DNA of 64,000 bases from Streptomyces sp. ATexAB-D23 (GTDB lineage Bacteria; Actinomycetota; Actinomycetes; Streptomycetales; Streptomycetaceae): the NCBI RefSeq assembly GCF_000373645.1, contig NZ_KB892035.1, positions 1 through 64,000 on the forward strand, written 5' to 3'. The notes under the pieces were generated by a model that searched no databases, was not told the DNA's origin, and worked only from the letters and a program-made list of their open reading frames with translations. Position numbers and translations under genes: made by a program. This document shows, piece after piece, positions 1 to 11,900 of this stretch. Position 1 is the stretch's first letter. Each line of letters opens with the position of its first letter.

Positions 1-1140
1 CCCGAACCCGCACTCATCGCCGAACTCTCCCAACAGCACGGCGTCACCATGCTCCAACTCTCCGCCAGCCTCTTCAACTACCTCACCGACGAACACCCCA
101 ACGCCTTCACCACCGTCACCACCACCTACACCGGAGGCGAAGCCGCCTCCCCCACCCACATCCACCAACTCCACCAAACCTCACCCCACACCACCGTCAT
201 CAACGGCTACGGCCCCGCCGAATCCATGGGCTTCACCACCACCCACACCATCACCCCCACCACCCAACCCCACACCACCATCCCCATCGGCACCCCCCTC
301 ACCAACAAAAACACCTACATCCTCGACAACACTCTCCGCCTCTGCCCACCCGGCACCACCGGCCACCTCTACCTCACCGGCCACGGACTCGCCCACGGCT
401 ACCTCAACCGACCCGACCTCACCGCCACCACCTTCACCCCCAACCCCTACGGACCCCCCGGCACCCGCCTCTACCACACCGGCGACCTCGCCCACCACGA
501 CCACCACGGCCACCTCCACTACGACGGCCGCGCCGACAACCAGGTGAAGATCCGCGGCTTCCGCGTCGAGCCCAGTGAGGTCGAGGCCGCGCTCCTCGCC
601 CACCCGCAGATCACCCAGGCCGCCGTCACCACCCACCGCGACCAGCTCTCCGCCTATGTGGTCAGCGGTTCCGCGGCCATGGAGGACGTCCGCCGTCACC
701 TCACCGACCGGCTGCCCGAGCACCTCGTTCCCACGTACCTCACCCCGCTCGACCGGCTCCCGCTCACGCCGAACGGGAAGATCGACAAACGTGCCCTTCC
801 CGAGCCGGCGGCGGTCGTCTCCGCCGGGGGCCGGGCGCCGCGCACGCCGCTCGAAGAGACGCTGGTCGGCCTCTTCACCCGCACGCTGGGTGCGGGTGAG
901 GCGCTGAGTATCGATGACGACTTCTTCCACCACGGCGGCCATTCCCTCCTGGGTGCCCGCCTCACCAACCACATCGCCGTGGCCCTCGACGTCCGGCTCA
1001 CCGTCCGCGACGTCTTCGAGCACCCGACGCCCGCCCGGCTCGCCGAGCACATCACCGCGCTGAAGACCGCGCCGGCCGCCCCCAAGAAGGCCCGGCCCAC
1101 CCTCCGCCGTCGCACCGAGACAGAACGGATCAGCTCATGA
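1..1140 (+). CDS. NRPS, C-terminal A-T part (5' end outside window)
   Basis: The reading frame is open from base 1, so this is the C-terminal part of a larger NRPS. Visible adenylation motifs are A5 (NGYGPAESMG, with Ala for the usual Thr), A6 (GHLYLTGHGLAHGYL), A7 (YHTGDLA), A8 (NQVKIRGFRVEPSEVE) and A10 (PNGKIDKRAL, catalytic Lys). A carrier domain follows, with DDFFHHGGHSLLG and the phosphopantetheine Ser at residue 315 of the window frame. The partial specificity code read by alignment to GrsA is xxxQYGGGFK (first three positions outside the window), which I cannot assign to a substrate. The protein has no TE and ends in an Arg-rich tail. Its stop overlaps the next gene (ATGA), so it begins the visible operon. 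Bases 1 to about 540 have a codon style very different from the rest (see findings). NRPS identity is certain; substrate is unknown. Confidence 0.95.
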   Translation, partial: PEPALIAELSQQHGVTMLQLSASLFNYLTDEHPNAFTTVTTTYTGGEAASPTHIHQLHQTSPHTTVINGYGPAESMGFTTTHTITPTTQPHTTIPIGTPLTNKNTYILDNTLRLCPPGTTGHLYLTGHGLAHGYLNRPDLTATTFTPNPYGPPGTRLYHTGDLAHHDHHGHLHYDGRADNQVKIRGFRVEPSEVEAALLAHPQITQAAVTTHRDQLSAYVVSGSAAMEDVRRHLTDRLPEHLVPTYLTPLDRLPLTPNGKIDKRALPEPAAVVSAGGRAPRTPLEETLVGLFTRTLGAGEALSIDDDFFHHGGHSLLGARLTNHIAVALDVRLTVRDVFEHPTPARLAEHITALKTAPAAPKKARPTLRRRTETERISS

Positions 1141-1928
1141 CCACCTCCCCGGCCCCCGCACCCGAAGACGTCGTCTGGGACCTCCCCGGTGACACCCCGC
1201 ACCGCCTGTCGCTGCTGGTGCTTCCGCACGCCGGAGGCAACGCCCACGCCTACGGCGGCTGGCGCGAGCACCTGCCGGCCGATGTGCGGCTGCTCATCGG
1301 CCAGTACCCGGGGCGTGGCGCCCGCTACTGCGAGGAGCTGCCCCTGTCCGTGGACGACCTGGCGCAGCCGGTGGTGGACTCGCTGCCGGCCGACACCGGG
1401 GAGCTGGTGGTGTTCGGGCACAGCATGGGGTCCCTGGTCGCCTTCGAGGTGACCCGTGCGCTGCGCGCCGCCGGCCGCACCCCGCGCGGGCTGATCGCCT
1501 CCGCGTGCCGGGCGCCGGTGCTGCCCAACCAGTGCCCGGTGCACCCGGAGCGACTGGACGACGACCAATTGGTCGCGGCCATCAAGGAGCGCGGCGGCAC
1601 GGACGACGGCATCCTGGACGACCCGGAGCTGCGCGAGATCGTGCTGCCGTCCATCCGGGCGGACTTCGCGATCGACGACGCCTACCGGTGCACCGCCCCG
1701 GACGCCCGGCTGGACTGCCCGGTCGCCGTGTTCGGCGGGGACGCCGACCCGATCGTCCCGGCGGAGATGCTCGGCGGCTGGTCGCAGGTGACCGGCGACG
1801 AGGTCGTGCCGCAGGTACTGCCCGGCGACCACTTCTACTTCCAGCAGGACCTGCCAGGCTTCTTCGCCCGCCTGAACCCGGTCCTCGACGCCCTGCGCGA
1901 GTCCGCGTCCGCCGCCGCGTCCGCGTAA
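1137..1928 (+). CDS. Type II thioesterase (NRPS editing hydrolase)
   Basis: This 263-residue alpha/beta hydrolase matches external type II thioesterases, which remove wrong or stalled acyl groups from carrier-domain phosphopantetheine arms. The N-terminal block LLVLPHAGGNAHAYGGW and the segment QYPGRGAR are typical of the family. The nucleophile elbow is GHSMG with Ser96, an Asp lies in GGDADPIVP near residue 202, and the catalytic His232 is in GDHFY. The ATG overlaps the stop of the upstream NRPS, indicating translational coupling. Length is normal for the family (about 240-260). Acting in trans on the T domains of this cluster is inferred from context; the family call is secure. Confidence 0.95.
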   Translation: MTTSPAPAPEDVVWDLPGDTPHRLSLLVLPHAGGNAHAYGGWREHLPADVRLLIGQYPGRGARYCEELPLSVDDLAQPVVDSLPADTGELVVFGHSMGSLVAFEVTRALRAAGRTPRGLIASACRAPVLPNQCPVHPERLDDDQLVAAIKERGGTDDGILDDPELREIVLPSIRADFAIDDAYRCTAPDARLDCPVAVFGGDADPIVPAEMLGGWSQVTGDEVVPQVLPGDHFYFQQDLPGFFARLNPVLDALRESASAAASA

Positions 1929-1969
1929 CCCCACCCCGCCGAACTCCACTCAAGGAAGAGGAACCCATC

Positions 1970-3004
1970 GTGACCGCTCTCGCCCAGCCGCCCGCCACCA
2001 CCGGTATCGCCCCCGTCCGGGAGCCCGGCAAGCCGGCGATCGTCCACACGCCGGAGTTCGCCACCATGGCGCAGGCCACCGCCTGGCTGACCGCTCAGCG
2101 GCCCGCGATCCAGGCGGAGTTGCACCGGTCCGGGGCGGTCATGCTGCGCGGCCTGCCGGTGACCGACGCGGCGACGTTCGCCTCGGCTCGTGACGCGCTC
2201 GTCGCGGAGCGGGCCGGCTACAAGGAGAAGGCGACCCCGCGCACCGACTTCGGGGAGGGTGTCTTCTCCTCCACGGACCTGCCGGCCGTCCAGCCGATCC
2301 GGCTGCACAACGAGAACAGCTACACCCTCGACTTCCCCGGCGTGCTGCTCTTCGGCTGCGTCACCGCCCCCGAGACGGGCGGCGCCACCACCGTGGGTGA
2401 CATGCGCGCCGCCCTGGCCATGCTGCCGCCGGAGCTGACCGCGCGGTTCGCGGAGGCGGGCTGGCTGCTGGTGCGCAACTACTCCGACCTGGCGGGCATG
2501 CCGTGGCGCAAGGCGTTCTCCTCGGACGAGCCGGCGGGTGCCGAGGAGTACTGCGACGCGCACGCCATCGGCTACGAGTGGCTGGACGAGGACACGCTGC
2601 GTACCCGTCAGCGCCGGTCGGCGATCATCACGCACCCGGTGACCGGTGAGCGGTCCTGGTTCAACCACTTCGCGTTCTGGAACGCCCGCACCCTCGACGA
2701 GGACGTCCGCGAGGTGCTGGTCGACACCTTCGGTGCGGACGGGCTGCCGTTCAACACCTACCTCGGTGACGGCACCGCCCTCACCGACGCCGAGGTGGAC
2801 GCAGTCAACGAGGTGTACCAGGCGGTGACCGTGCGGGAGAGCTGGCAGGCCGGCGATCTGATGCTGGTCGACAACATCCTCTGCGCGCACGGCCGCGAGG
2901 CGTTCACGGGTGACCGGAAGATCCTCGTCGCCATGGGTGAGCCGGTGCCGCTGTCCGACTGCTCCCCGGCCTCCGCCCCCTCCACCACCCTGTACGGAAA
3001 GTGA
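1970..3004 (+). CDS. SyrP-like Fe(II)/2-oxoglutarate amino acid hydroxylase
   Basis: This 344-residue protein belongs to the TauD/SyrP branch of non-heme iron dioxygenases. The metal triad is His113 and Glu115 (LHNENSY, an HxE rather than HxD motif) and His307 (CAHGREAF), and Arg316 (GDRKILVAMGEP) should bind 2-oxoglutarate. SyrP-type enzymes hydroxylate the beta carbon of an aminoacyl group held on an NRPS carrier. The gene lies directly before an A-T protein with a glutamine code, so beta-hydroxylation of carrier-bound Gln is the simplest inference. The GTG at 1970 is chosen because AAGGAAGAGG lies just upstream; the open frame extends further left but overlaps the thioesterase. The stop overlaps a GTG of the next frame. 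Confidence 0.9.
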   Translation: MTALAQPPATTGIAPVREPGKPAIVHTPEFATMAQATAWLTAQRPAIQAELHRSGAVMLRGLPVTDAATFASARDALVAERAGYKEKATPRTDFGEGVFSSTDLPAVQPIRLHNENSYTLDFPGVLLFGCVTAPETGGATTVGDMRAALAMLPPELTARFAEAGWLLVRNYSDLAGMPWRKAFSSDEPAGAEEYCDAHAIGYEWLDEDTLRTRQRRSAIITHPVTGERSWFNHFAFWNARTLDEDVREVLVDTFGADGLPFNTYLGDGTALTDAEVDAVNEVYQAVTVRESWQAGDLMLVDNILCAHGREAFTGDRKILVAMGEPVPLSDCSPASAPSTTLYGK

Positions 3005-3012
3005 GCCCCGCC

Positions 3013-4869
<1,857 letters not shown>

Positions 4870-4937
4870 GCCGCGCCCGGCCCCCGTCACCGGCCCGTTG
4901 ACCCGCCCGCCCCCGTCATCCCCGAGGAGCAGCAACC

Positions 4938-7900
4938 GTGATCCCCCTCTCGTACGCGCAGCACCGGCTGTGGTTCCTGAACCGCCTCGAAGGCGCGTCG
5001 GCCGCCTACAACGCGCCCGTCGTGCTGCGGCTCGACGCGATGCCCGACCGGCCGGCCCTGGAGGCGGCGGTGCGTGACGTGGTGGAGCGCCACGAGGTCC
5101 TCCGTACGGTCTACCGGTCCGTGGACGGGGAGCCGTACCAGCACATCGTCGGCGATCCCGGCGTGCGGCTGGAGACCGAGGAGTGCGCCCCCGGAGACGA
5201 GGTGGACGCGCGGGTCACCGCCTTCGTGCGCCTCCCCTTCGACGTCACCCGTGACCTGCCGCTGCGGGCCCGGTTGTTCACCGTGGGCGACGGGACCGCC
5301 GTGCTGGCCCTGCTGGTGCACCACATCGCCACCGACGGCTGGTCCGTCGGCTGCCTGCTCAACGACCTCGACCGGGCCTACCGGGCCCGGACCGAGGGCC
5401 GCGCCCCCGGATGGGAACCACTGCCCGTCCAGTACGCGGACTACGCGTTGTGGCAGCGGGACATGCTCGGAGACCCCGGCGATCCCGACAGCACGGCCCA
5501 TGAACAGCTCTCCCACTGGCGGGCGGCGCTGGACGGCGTACCGGCCGCGACCCGGCTGCCCGCCGACCGCCCGCGCCCCGTCGAGCCCAGCCACCGGGGA
5601 GCCCTGGTCACCACCCGCCTCGGTGCCGACGCCCACAAGGCGCTCGCCGGCACCGCCCGCGCCCACCGCGCCACGTTCTTCATGACCGCGCGGGCCGCCC
5701 TCTGTGTCGCCCTGCGGGCGGCCGGGGCACAGGCGGACGTGGTGGTGGGGACGCCGGTCGCGGGCCGGCCTGAGGAGGATCTGCACGACCTCGTCGGATT
5801 CTTCGTCAACTCCCTCGCGCTGCGCGCCGATCTGTCCGCCGACCCGGACCTCGGCACGCTCCTGGACCAGGTCCGGGAACGGGACCTGGCCGCCATGGCC
5901 CACGAGGACCTGCCGTTCGACCTGCTGGTCGAGGATCTCGACCCGGAACGGTCGCTCGGACTGCACCCCTTCTTCCAGGTGATGCTGACCACGCAGACCG
6001 CACAGGACACCGCCTGCCGGCTCGGTGCCGTATCCGGCACCCTGGACGCCGCGGACCTGGCCACCGCCAAGTTCGACCTCAGCTTCAACTGTGCCGAGAC
6101 GTACCGCCCCGACGGCGAACCCGACGGGGTACTGCTCGGCCTCCAGTACGCGACCGACCTGTACGACGAGGAGACCGCGCACCTGCTCCTCGCCCTGTTC
6201 CAACGGGCGTTGACCGCCTACGCCGAGCAGCCGGCCGGCACACCGCTGAGCCGGACCGGTCTGCTCTCCGCCTCGGAACGCGAGGCCCTCGACCGCCGCC
6301 ACGAGGCCCTGACCCGGGCCGAACAGCGGAGCGCCGCCACCCCCGGCGACCCGCGGGACGGCAAGGACGCGCGCACCCGCTCGGCGGCCGACCCCCGCGA
6401 GGAGATCCTTCGCGGCCTGTTCGCCGAGGTCCTGGGGCGCGACGAGGCGGGGCCCGACGACAGCTTCTTCAAGCTGGGCGGGCACTCCCTGCTCGCGGGG
6501 AAGCTCACCAACCGCATCCGCAAGGCGCTGGGCGTCCAGGCCGCCATCCGCGATGTCTTCCTGGCCCCCACCCCGGCCCGGCTGCTGCGCCGGCTGGACG
6601 AGCAGGGCGAAGCGGCCGTGCGGCCGCCGCTGCGTCCGGTGCCCGCCGCCCTGCGGCCGGCCCGGCTCCCGCTCTCCGCGGCGCAGCAACGGCTCTGGTT
6701 CGTCGACCAGTTGGAAGGGCCGAGCGCCACCTACAACATCCCGGTGGTGACCCGGCTGCGCCGCCCGGTCGGCCGGGCCGCCTTCGCCGCCGCCCTCGGC
6801 GATGTCGTACGCCGGCACGAGGTGCTGCGCACGGTGCACAGGTCGGCTGACGGCGAGCCGTACCAGGAGGTACTCGGTCACGCCGAGCCGGTGCTGGAGG
6901 TGGTGCGGACGGACGGGCCGGAGGAGTTGCGTGCCGCCGTGGACGCGGCGGCCGGTCATGTCTTCGACCTCGCCGCCGAGATCCCCTTCCGGGCCTGGCT
7001 CCTGGAGGACAGCGGCGGTGACCAGGTGATGGTCCTGCTGGTGCACCACATCGCCGGGGACGGCTGGTCCACCGGCTGCCTCCTCGCCGATCTCGCCGCC
7101 GCCTACGCGGCCCGCGCCGAGGGCCGGGCCCCCGGGTGGCAGCCGCTTCCCGTCCAGTACGCCGACTACACCCTCTGGCAGCACGAGCTGCTCGACGGTG
7201 GGCAGGGCGTCGCCGCCGAGCAGCTCGCGTACTGGCGCACCGCGCTCGACGGGATGCCGCCGCTGCTCGCGCTGCCCACCGACCGGCCGCGCGGGCCCGA
7301 GCCGGACGGCCGGGGCGCGCTCGCCCCGTTCGAGGTGAGCGCCGAGACCCACCGGGCGCTGCTGGCGTGCGCGCGGCGCGGCGGGGTCACCCTGTTCATG
7401 GTGGTACAGGCCGCGCTCGCCGCCCTGCTCAGCCGGCACGGCGCGGGCGACGACCTGGCGATCGGGACCACGGTCGCCGGCCGGGCCGACGAGGCGCTGC
7501 ATCCTCTCGTCGGGTTCTTCGTCAACACGCTGGTGCTGCGCACCGACACCTCGGGCGACCCCGCCTTCACGGAGCTGGTGCGCCGGGTCCGCGACGCGGG
7601 CCTGGCCGCGTACAGCCACCAGGACCTGCCGTTCGACCGGCTGGTCGAGCACCTGAGCCCGCACCGGTCGACCGCGCACGCCCCGCTCGTGCAGGTGATG
7701 CTCCAGGTGCACGCGGCGGAGGCCGGCGGGGCGTCGGCCGCCCCGTCGGCGCTGGACGGCGAGCCGCTGGCCTTCCGGGGCGCCGGCGCCAAGTCGGACC
7801 TCACCTTCGCGCTCACCGAGACCGTCGGCCCCGACGGGTCGCGGACCGGGCTGCGGGGCGTCCTGGAGTACGCCACCGCGCTGTACGACGCGGACACGGC

Positions 7901-8738
7901 CCGCCTGCTGGCGCGGCGCCTCGCCGAGACCCTCGACGCGTTCGCCGCCGACCCCGAAGCACCGCTCTCCGCGCTGCGGTTGGGTCCGGCCGCGTCCGGC
8001 GACGGCGGCCGGGAGGTCGTCCTCGACGCGCAGGGGCGCCGCACCCCCGTCCGCGTGCCGGGCGAGGTGCACGAGCCGGCCGCCGGCGGCGGGCTGCGGG
8101 CCACGGGGCGGCGCGCCTACCGGGACGCGGACGGCGTTCTGCGGCCCGTCGCCACGCAGACCGTCAACGGCTACCCGGTCGAGCCCGGCCATGTCGAGGG
8201 CGTCCTCACCCGGCACCCGGCGGTGACCGGCGCGCGCGCCCTCGTCCGTGAAGGACGGCTGCTCGCCCTCGTCACCTGCGCCCCGGGCACGCCGCCCGCC
8301 GAGAGCGCGCTGCGCGCCTGGGCGGCCGAGCGGCTCCCCGAGTACCTGGCGCCGGCCCGGGTGGTGCGGACGGCCTGGCTGCCGGGGCCCGGCGAGGACC
8401 CGGCCGTCCTTCCGGAGGAGGACGCGCCCGCGCCGGGGCCAGGTACCGACGGCCGGCTGCTGGGTCTCTTCCGCGATGTGCTGGGCGGCCGGGACATCGG
8501 GGCGGACGACAACTTCTTCAAGTCCGGGGGCCATTCACTGCTGGCGGTGCGGCTGCTGAACCGCATCCGCAGCGAGTTCGGGCAGGACCTCACCCTGCGC
8601 GACGTGTTCCGCAACCCGACGGCGGCCACCCTCTCGCAGCGTCTGGCCGGGGCCGTCGCCGACGGGATCGAGCCGGAGAGCGCCGGTCCCGCCCCGAAGC
8701 TGCGCCGCCGCACCCGGGCGGGCGCCCGCCGGGGCTGA
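4938..8738 (+). CDS. NRPS C-T-C-(degenerate A)-T, no working adenylation domain
   Basis: This 1,266-residue protein contains two condensation domains (starts PLSYAQHRLWFLN near residue 3 and PLSAAQQRLWFVD near 575) with intact HHIATDG (about 128) and HHIAGDG (about 702) sites. There are two carriers, Ser517 (KLGGHSLLAG) and Ser1200 (KSGGHSLLAV). The first C-T pair has no A domain at all. Between C2 and T2, where an A domain belongs, only about 130-150 residues remain. They match the A7-A8 and C-terminal lid region (AYRDADG, NGYPVEPGHVEGVL, AAERLPEYLAP), with no A3 P-loop, no A5 and no A10 lysine. Both carriers must therefore be charged in trans. The GTG at 4938 follows GAGGAGC. Predicted role: two chain-extension steps on amino acids activated elsewhere. 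Confidence 0.92.
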   Translation: MIPLSYAQHRLWFLNRLEGASAAYNAPVVLRLDAMPDRPALEAAVRDVVERHEVLRTVYRSVDGEPYQHIVGDPGVRLETEECAPGDEVDARVTAFVRLPFDVTRDLPLRARLFTVGDGTAVLALLVHHIATDGWSVGCLLNDLDRAYRARTEGRAPGWEPLPVQYADYALWQRDMLGDPGDPDSTAHEQLSHWRAALDGVPAATRLPADRPRPVEPSHRGALVTTRLGADAHKALAGTARAHRATFFMTARAALCVALRAAGAQADVVVGTPVAGRPEEDLHDLVGFFVNSLALRADLSADPDLGTLLDQVRERDLAAMAHEDLPFDLLVEDLDPERSLGLHPFFQVMLTTQTAQDTACRLGAVSGTLDAADLATAKFDLSFNCAETYRPDGEPDGVLLGLQYATDLYDEETAHLLLALFQRALTAYAEQPAGTPLSRTGLLSASEREALDRRHEALTRAEQRSAATPGDPRDGKDARTRSAADPREEILRGLFAEVLGRDEAGPDDSFFKLGGHSLLAGKLTNRIRKALGVQAAIRDVFLAPTPARLLRRLDEQGEAAVRPPLRPVPAALRPARLPLSAAQQRLWFVDQLEGPSATYNIPVVTRLRRPVGRAAFAAALGDVVRRHEVLRTVHRSADGEPYQEVLGHAEPVLEVVRTDGPEELRAAVDAAAGHVFDLAAEIPFRAWLLEDSGGDQVMVLLVHHIAGDGWSTGCLLADLAAAYAARAEGRAPGWQPLPVQYADYTLWQHELLDGGQGVAAEQLAYWRTALDGMPPLLALPTDRPRGPEPDGRGALAPFEVSAETHRALLACARRGGVTLFMVVQAALAALLSRHGAGDDLAIGTTVAGRADEALHPLVGFFVNTLVLRTDTSGDPAFTELVRRVRDAGLAAYSHQDLPFDRLVEHLSPHRSTAHAPLVQVMLQVHAAEAGGASAAPSALDGEPLAFRGAGAKSDLTFALTETVGPDGSRTGLRGVLEYATALYDADTARLLARRLAETLDAFAADPEAPLSALRLGPAASGDGGREVVLDAQGRRTPVRVPGEVHEPAAGGGLRATGRRAYRDADGVLRPVATQTVNGYPVEPGHVEGVLTRHPAVTGARALVREGRLLALVTCAPGTPPAESALRAWAAERLPEYLAPARVVRTAWLPGPGEDPAVLPEEDAPAPGPGTDGRLLGLFRDVLGGRDIGADDNFFKSGGHSLLAVRLLNRIRSEFGQDLTLRDVFRNPTAATLSQRLAGAVADGIEPESAGPAPKLRRRTRAGARRG

Positions 8739-8755
8739 CGGGGGGCTGACGGGGG

Positions 8756-8789
8756 GCGGGGGCACGGAGCGGCAGCTCCGCGCCCCCGC
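8756..8789 (+). terminator. Hairpin after the C-T-C-T NRPS gene
   Basis: GCGGGGGC pairs with GCCCCCGC, with an inner GGAGC/GCTCC stem and GGCA loop, and is followed by TTTC. It lies 18 nt after the stop at 8738, next to a short tandem repeat of GGGGGGCTGAC. It could stop or attenuate transcription before the last NRPS gene. Confidence 0.55.
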
Positions 8790-8859
8790 TTTCTGCCGCC
8801 CGGAGCTGCCGGGCCGACTGCCGTGGGGCGAGGCCCTGGGCCCCTAGCGTGAAGACACG

Positions 8860-8896
8860 GAGGCGAGAGGAACCGTTCGCCCCGGTCTCTCGCCTC
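8860..8896 (+). promoter_or_regulatory. Inverted repeat in the leader of the terminal NRPS gene
   Basis: GAGGCGAGAG (8860-8869) and CTCTCGCCTC (8887-8896) form a perfect 10-bp inverted repeat with a 17-nt spacer, just before the AGAAGGAAAG ribosome site of the gene starting at 8916. It could be an operator or an mRNA hairpin controlling entry into this gene. Confidence 0.45.
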
Positions 8897-8915
8897 GACA
8901 GAAGGAAAGCCCAGG

Positions 8916-11900
8916 ATGCCCCCCATCGGAACGGAAGACCTGCTGGACGGCGGTCCCTCTCCCTCGCCCGCCCCTCCGGTGCTCGATCTCATCGCCCACC
9001 AGGCGCGTACCCGGCCCGACGCGGTTGCCCTGGTCCACGACGGCACCCGCCTGACGTACGGCGGGCTCGCCGGCGCCGTACGGGAGCGGGCCCGCGCGCT
9101 GGCCGCCGAAGGGGCCGCTCCGGGGCGCCTGGTGGCCCTGCACCGGCCGCGCGGGATCGACGCGGTCGTCGGTCTCCTCGCCGTCCTCGCCACGGGTGCC
9201 GCCTACCTTCCTCTCGACATCCAGGCCCCCGACGCCCGGAACGAGGCCATCCTCAAGGCGGGCTGCGGCGACCTGGCGCCCACGCCCGCCGAGGTGGCCC
9301 GCAGCGGCGAACTCGTCCTGCCCGGCCCCGGCGCACCGGCCGGCGCCGCCTACGTCATCTACACGTCCGGGTCGACCGGCACCCCCAACGGCGTGGTCGT
9401 CGCCCACGACTCGCTCGCGCACTTCATCGCGGGCGCCACCCCCGCGTACGGCATCGGCCCCGACTCCCGTGTCCTGCAGTTCTCGCCGCTGCACTTCGAC
9501 GCCAGCGTGCAGGAGGTGTTCGCCACCCTCGGCGCCGGCGGCACCCTGGTCCTGCGTACGGACGACATGCTGGACGTACGCGATCTGCTGGCCGGCTGCG
9601 CGCGCCACGGGATCACCCTGCTCGACCTGCCGGCCGCCTACTGGCACGAGCTGGTGCACGTCCTGACCACCGGCTCGGTCCGGCTGCCCGGCTGCCTGGA
9701 CACGGTGATCATCTACGGGGAGGCGGCGCTGCCCGAGCGGGTCGCCCAGTGGCGGGAGCTGACCGGGGAGCGGGTGCGGCTGCTCAACGCGTACGGGCCG
9801 ACCGAGACCACGGTGGTCGCCACGGTCGCCGACCTCACCCGCCACGCCGGGGGCCCCGTCCCCATCGGCCGGCCGCTGCCCGGTGTCCGCGCCGCCGTGG
9901 TCTCCGGTGAGCTGTGGCTGCTCGGCGGCGGCCTGTCCCGGGGCTACCTGAACAACCCGGAGCTGAACGCCCGCCGCTTCACGGAGCTGGACGGCGAGCG
10001 CGCCTACCGCACCGGGGACCTGGTGGAGATCGGCGGGGACCGGCAGATCCTCTACCACGGCCGGCTCGACGACGAGGTGAAGATCGGCGGGCAGCGCATC
10101 GACCCGGCCGCCGTCGACTCCGTCCTGTCGGGTCACCCCAAGGTCCGTGAGGCCGCCGTCGTCGCCCAGCCGGACCCCGACGGCGTCAAACGGCTCGTCG
10201 CTTTCGTCGTCACCGAGGGCGGTGTCGGCGCCGAGGAGCTGCGCGCCCTGGTTCGCGAGCGCATGCCGGCCGCCGCCGTGCCGGCCGCCGTCGGCATCGT
10301 CGCCGCGCTGCCCCGTACCAGCTCCGGGAAGATCAACCGCAAGGCGCTGCGGACCACCGACCCGCGCCTGCCGGTCGTCCACGAGGAGCCGCTGCCCGCC
10401 GATGACCGGGTGCCGCTCTCCCACGCGCAGCGAAGGCTGTGGCTGCTCGACCAGCTCGACGGCCCGTCCTGCGCGTACAACATGCCGATCGTGCTGGAGC
10501 TGGACGGTGTGCCGGACCGGGCGGCGCTGGCCGCCGCCGTCACCGACCTCGTGGAGCGCCACGAGGTGTTGCGTACGGTCTTCCTCGCCCCGGAGGAGGA
10601 GCCCTACCAGCACGTCCTGGCCCCGACCGTGGTGCGCGCCCGGACCGTCGCGTGCCCGGCCGCCGAACTGCGGGACCGGGTGGCGGAGTTCACGGCCGAG
10701 ACCTTCGACCTGTCGCGGGAACTGCCGTTGCGGGTCGCGCTGTTCGTGCCCGAGGGCGAGGCGGGTGACGGTCCGGCGGCCGTGCTGGCGGTGCTGCTCC
10801 ACCATGTGGCGGGCGACGGCTGGTCCCTGGCCCCGCTCATGAACGACCTGGCCGCCGCCTACGCCGACCGCGCCGACGGCCGTACGCCCCAGCGGGAGCC
10901 GCTTCCCGTCCAGTACGCCGACTACACCCTCTGGCAGAACGAGGTCCTCGGCACCGCCGACGACCCGGAAGCGGCGGTCTCGCGCGGCCTCGCCCACTGG
11001 CGCGACGCGCTCGCCGGTCTGCCCCCGGTCACCGACCTGCCGCTGGACCGCCCCCGTCCCGCCGTGCCGGACCATCGCGGCGGCCTGGTCACCACGCGCC
11101 TCGAACCGGCGGCGCACACCCGGCTGGTCCGGCTCGCCGACGCCCGCGGCGCGAGCATGCTGATGGTCCTTCAGGCGGCCCTCGCGCTGGCTCTGCGCGC
11201 GGCCGGCTGCGGGGACCGGGTGGCCCTCGGCACCCCGGTGGCGGGCCGGGACGACGAAGCGCTCGGCGCCCTGGTCGGGTTCTTCGTCAACACCCTGGTC
11301 CTGCCGACCGACACCTCCGGCGACCCGGCGTTCACCGAGCTGCTGGAGCGGGTACGCGACACCGACCTCGCCGCCTACACCCACCAGGGCCTCCCCTTCG
11401 ATCTCTTGGTGGAGCACCTGAACCCGCCGCGCACGCCCGGGGTGCACCCGCTCTTCCAGACGATGCTCACGCTGCGCACCGCCGCCCCCGCCGACGCCCC
11501 CTTCGCCTTCGGCGGCCTGACCGGCCGGTTCACGGCGGACGCCCCCGCGACGACCAAGTTCGACCTCACGGCCGCGTGCGTGGAGCACCGGGAGGCCGAC
11601 GGAACCCCCGCCGGTCTGGAACTCGGCCTGGAGTACGCGCGCGACGTCCTCGACGAGGAGACCGCCCGCCTTCTCCTGGGCGCCCTGGAACGGGCCCTGC
11701 TGACGGCCGCCGACCGGCCCGCCGCGCCCGTCACCGACACGGCGCTGCTCGGGGCCGACGAGCGCGGGTCCCTGGACGAGCGGCGTACGCGCACCGCGGC
11801 TCTCGCCGCCCGGCAGGCCGCCGACGCCGGGGCGGCCGCGCCCGCCGGGGGCGGGGCGGACTCGGAGCACGTCGACACCCTGCGGGAGATGTTCGCGGAG

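Noticed and set aside
1..540. Possible low-complexity CAC/ACC repeat tract
   Set aside because: It translates in frame into ordered A-domain motifs (A5, A6, A7); it is biased codon use, not a non-coding repeat.
1505..1969. Longer N-terminus for the hydroxylase gene
   Set aside because: The added 155 residues are Arg/Pro-rich out-of-frame translation of the thioesterase gene; the GTG at 1970 has a good ribosome site.
4887..8534. Very long open frame on the - strand across the NRPS gene, with another at 8844-14252
   Set aside because: Shadow of GC-rich coding DNA: low-complexity Gly/Arg/Val/Glu translation, no domains, and clear NRPS motifs on the + strand.
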